Made by a program: the position numbers and the translations under genes. A DNA stretch of 64,000 nucleotides from Loxodes magnus (Eukaryota; Ciliophora; Karyorelictea; Loxodida; Loxodidae), in contig CAMPDV010001995.1 of NCBI GenBank assembly GCA_946699065.1, positions 1 through 64,000 of the forward strand, given 5' to 3'. Below the pieces are notes generated by a model. It had not been told where the DNA came from. It saw only the letters and a list, made by a program, of their open reading frames with translations, and searched no databases. Below are positions 61,401-64,000 of the stretch, piece by piece; within the stretch, counting starts at the first letter, position 1; every line of letters begins with the position of its first letter.

Positions 61401-64000
61401 TCGACCCTAATTAGGCAGTTGCATATCATAATAAAGGGAAAGCGCTTGAAAAAATTGGTAAATATAACGAAGCTATCTAGAGTTTCGATAAAGCTCTGAA
61501 CCTTGATCCTAATTAGGCAGTTGCATATCATAATAAAGGGAAAGCGCTTGAAAAAATTGGTAAATATAACGAAGCTATCTAGAGTTTCGATAAAGCTCTG
61601 AACCTTGATCCTAATTAGGCAGCTATTTATCATAATAAAGGGAAAGCACTGGAAAAAATTGGTAAATATAACGAAGCTATCTAGAGTTTCGATAAAGCTC
61701 TGAACCTTGATCCTAATTAGGCAGCTATTTATCATAATAAGGGAATAGCATTGGAAAAAGTTGGTAAATATAACGAAGCTATTCAGAGTTTCGATAAGGC
61801 TCTGAATCTGGATCCTAATTAGGCAACTGTTTATTATAACAAAGGACAAGTTCTGGAAAAACTAGGTAAATATAACGAAGCTATCTAGAGTTTCGATAAA
61901 GCTCTGAACCTTGATCCTAATTAGGCAGCTGTTTATCATAATAAAGGAATAGCATTGGAAAAAGTTGGTAAATATAACGAAGCTATTCAGAGTTTCGATA
62001 AAGCTCTGAACCTTGATCCTAATTAGGCAGCTGTTTATCATAATAAAGGGAAAGCGCTTGAAAAAATTGGTAAATATAACGAAGCTATTCAGAGTTTCGA
62101 TAAAGCTCTGAATCTGGATCTTAATAAGGCAGCTGTTTATTATAGTAAAGGACAAGTACTTGAAAAGCTTGGGAAATATAACGAAGCTATTCAGAGTTTC
62201 GATAAAGCTCTGAACCTTGATCCTAATTAGGCAGCTGTTTATCATAATAAAGGGAAAGCGCTTGAAAAAATTGGTAAATATAACGAAGCTATTCAGAGTT
62301 TCGATAAAGCTCTGAATCTGGATCTTAATAAGGCAGCTGTTTATTATAATAAAGGACAAGTACTTGAAAAGCTTGGGAAATATAACGAAGCTATCTAGAG
62401 TTTCGATAAAGCTCTGAACCTTGATCCTAATTAGGCAGCTATTTATCATAATAAAGGGAAAGCGCTTGAAAAAATTGGTAAATATAACGAAGCTATCTAG
62501 AGTTTCGATAAAGCTCTGAACCTTGATCCTAATTAGGCAGTTGCATATCATAATAAAGGGAAAGCGCTTGAAAAAATTGGTAAATATAACGAAGCTATTC
62601 AGAGTTTCGATAAAGCTCTGAACCTTGATCCTAATTAGGCAGCTGTTTATCATAATAAAGGGAAAGCGCTTGAAAAAATTGGTAAATATAACGAAGCTAT
62701 TCAGAGTTTCGATAAAGCTCTGAATCTGGATCTTAATAAGGCAGCTGTTTATTATAGTAAAGGACAAGTACTTGAAAAGCTTGGGAAATATAACGAAGCT
62801 ATCTAGAATTTTGATAAAGCTCTGAACCTCGACCCTAATTAGGCAACTGTTTATTATAACAAAGGACAAGTTCTGGAAAAACTAGGTAAATATAACGAAG
62901 CTATCTAGAGTTTCGATAAAGCTCTGAACCTTGATCCTAATTAGGCAGCTGTTTATCATAATAAGGGAATAGCATTGGAAAAAATTGGTAAATATAACGA
63001 AGCTATTCAGAGTTATGATAAAGCTCTTTAACTCGCTCCAAGTTTTTCAGAAAATCATATTAATAAAGGAAAAGCGCTGGAAAAACTAGACAAATATAGC
63101 GAAGCTATCTAAAGTTATGATATAACACTTAAACTTGGTTCTACTGATTCAAAATCCTCAGATTTTTCTCTCTCTAAGCAAGGAAAACATCTCGAATCTA
63201 TCTAGTGCATTAATAAAACTATCTAGCTTGATCCTTAGTTTATGGAAGTATAATAACAAAAAGGTCTAGAGCAACAATCTTACAATCAGAATAAAGAAGC
63301 ACTTGATTGCTTTAATTAAGCACTTTAATTTAATAAAAATGTAGAAATTCCCTAAGCTAGAGATATTATTTTACCTGCCTAAGTAAAAAATAAAATAGGT
63401 ATAGAAGATATTTGACAATTCTTGATATAAAATGGTGGTAGTATAGATAGCTAATCTCAATTAAGAATATGAAACTACAAAGATTTAGTTCCTAATAGTA
63501 AATTTCTAAATACTTTATAAGTATTAGCTAAGGATTAATTTGGAACTATCTATTTTATTTCTATCAATAGATCTAATTATGCACTTAAAGTATTTACCTA
63601 ATAAAGTGATCAGCAGAAACTAATAGATTAGTTCTATTTAGAATGCTAAGAACTTTTATATATAAGCAATTAAAGAGTTTAAAGACTAGTAGGAGTTGCT
63701 ATTGATACTTAAGAGTAATTAAATTACTAATTTTGTATTTTACTAGACTTTTAGTGTAATTGAACTTTATTCTAAATAATCCAGACAAAGTAGTTATTTA
63801 AAGATAGTTAAAAACAATCTGCTACAAGATATTATTACAAACTTAATTTACTTAGCTAAATAGCAGAAGCTTTAAAGGTACTTCACTCTAGAAACTTAAT
63901 ACATAAAGAACTAAAATCTCTAAATATTCTATTAGATAATGAAGACTCCCCAAAGATACTAATTTTTGGATTATTCGATAATAATAACTGATTAACAAAT
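58447..64000 (+). CDS. TPR-pseudokinase copy F, ~48 TPR units, 3' end beyond window
   Basis: Starts MQEADEYNRKG at 58447. About 44 near-identical 102-nt TPR units (GKALEKIGKYNEAIQSF, LNLDPNQAAVYHNK) run to about 63010, then a few divergent ones, then the kinase-like domain from about 63400: RIWNYKDLVP, AKDQFGTIYF, ALKVF, HKELKSLN for HRD, IFG for DFG, cut by the window end. Predicted pseudokinase with an extremely long TPR solenoid. The repeats alternate CAG and TAG at the same Gln, showing TAG = Gln. One extra T at 61207 (AATTATGG against AATTAGG) shifts the frame once. Unit types (Q-A-A-V-Y-H, K-A-A-V-Y-Y-N-K-G-Q) recur in blocks, a sign of unequal crossing-over or conversion. Assembly of the array may be imperfect. 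Confidence 0.88.
58540..63010 (+). repeat. Coding tandem repeat, 102-bp unit, ~44 copies
   Basis: DNA-level identity between units is very high, far above that of TPR arrays in the other family members. Two main variants, GGGAAAGCGCTTGAAAAAAT and GGACAAGTACTTGAAAAGCT, alternate with irregular spacing in multiples of 102. The reverse strand is also open over long stretches in the standard code simply because the unit lacks stops there. Confidence 0.95.

Noticed and set aside
58543..62869. Very long standard-code open frames on the minus strand (859, 335 and 215 residues) rich in F, I and L.
   Set aside because: They are the reverse complement of the in-frame TPR repeat unit, which happens to lack stops on that strand; the plus-strand TPR motif is unmistakable.
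58540..63010. Regular repeats suggestive of a CRISPR array.
   Set aside because: The 102-bp units are contiguous, without unique spacers, and encode TPRs.
58540..63010. Blastocrithidia-type code with UAA/UAG = Glu.
   Set aside because: TAG alternates with CAG at the same repeat position (AIQSF), so it is Gln, not Glu.
1..64000. Mycoplasma-like or mitochondrial origin, suggested by AT richness and TGA = Trp.
   Set aside because: Those codes keep TAA and TAG as stops; here both are glutamine throughout, and the gene content (TKL-type kinases, MORN, LINE) is eukaryotic nuclear.

Overview
This window reads as nuclear DNA of a ciliate that has reassigned all three standard stop codons. It is very AT-rich. 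In every recognisable gene TAA and TAG fall at glutamine positions and alternate with CAG or CAA, and TGA falls at conserved tryptophan positions, including W in the kinase motifs D-I-W-S-L-G and Q-W-x-A-P-E. Paralogues inside the window carry TGG where others carry TGA. Genes also end at TGA. This pattern matches the context-dependent karyorelictid code (UAA/UAG = Gln, UGA = Trp or stop), so a Loxodes-like karyorelict is the best guess; a Condylostoma-like heterotrich is the alternative. No telomere, tRNA or rRNA was found. Because no codon is an unconditional stop, all six frames look open, and genes were called from homology between copies, known motifs and protein-like composition, translated by hand.

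The dominant content is a family of proteins with N-terminal tetratricopeptide repeats (TPR, 34 aa = 102 nt) and a C-terminal kinase-like domain: copies at 1813-3585, 8396-11190, 11776-13233 (decayed), 19643-22536 (minus), 40745-43126 (minus), 50152-53049 and 58447 to the window end. In most copies the catalytic HRD is HKE and DFG is lost, so they look like pseudokinases. The 19643-22536 copy keeps HRD but has DFE.

Other multi-copy families lie between these genes: family B (unknown protein, seven diverged copies), a charged coiled-coil family (three copies) and family C (two copies). The order TPR-kinase, family B, coiled-coil gene on minus and a divergent plus-strand gene occurs twice (1.8-7.8 kb and 8.4-19 kb), so whole segments have been duplicated. 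Long single-frame genes of unknown function are at 17.1-19.0, 29.2-30.9, 31.4-33.4 (minus) and 43.7-45.3 kb (minus).

A degenerate satellite with a period near 100 bp fills 33.8-39.4 kb and reappears at 45.3-46.15 kb. A LINE-type non-LTR retrotransposon tail (YADD reverse transcriptase end plus zinc finger) lies at 48.06-49.82 kb, and an ORF1-like coiled-coil/CCHC protein at 55.65-56.47 kb. Many copies show single-base indels, often in A-runs; decay and long-read sequencing errors cannot be separated here.
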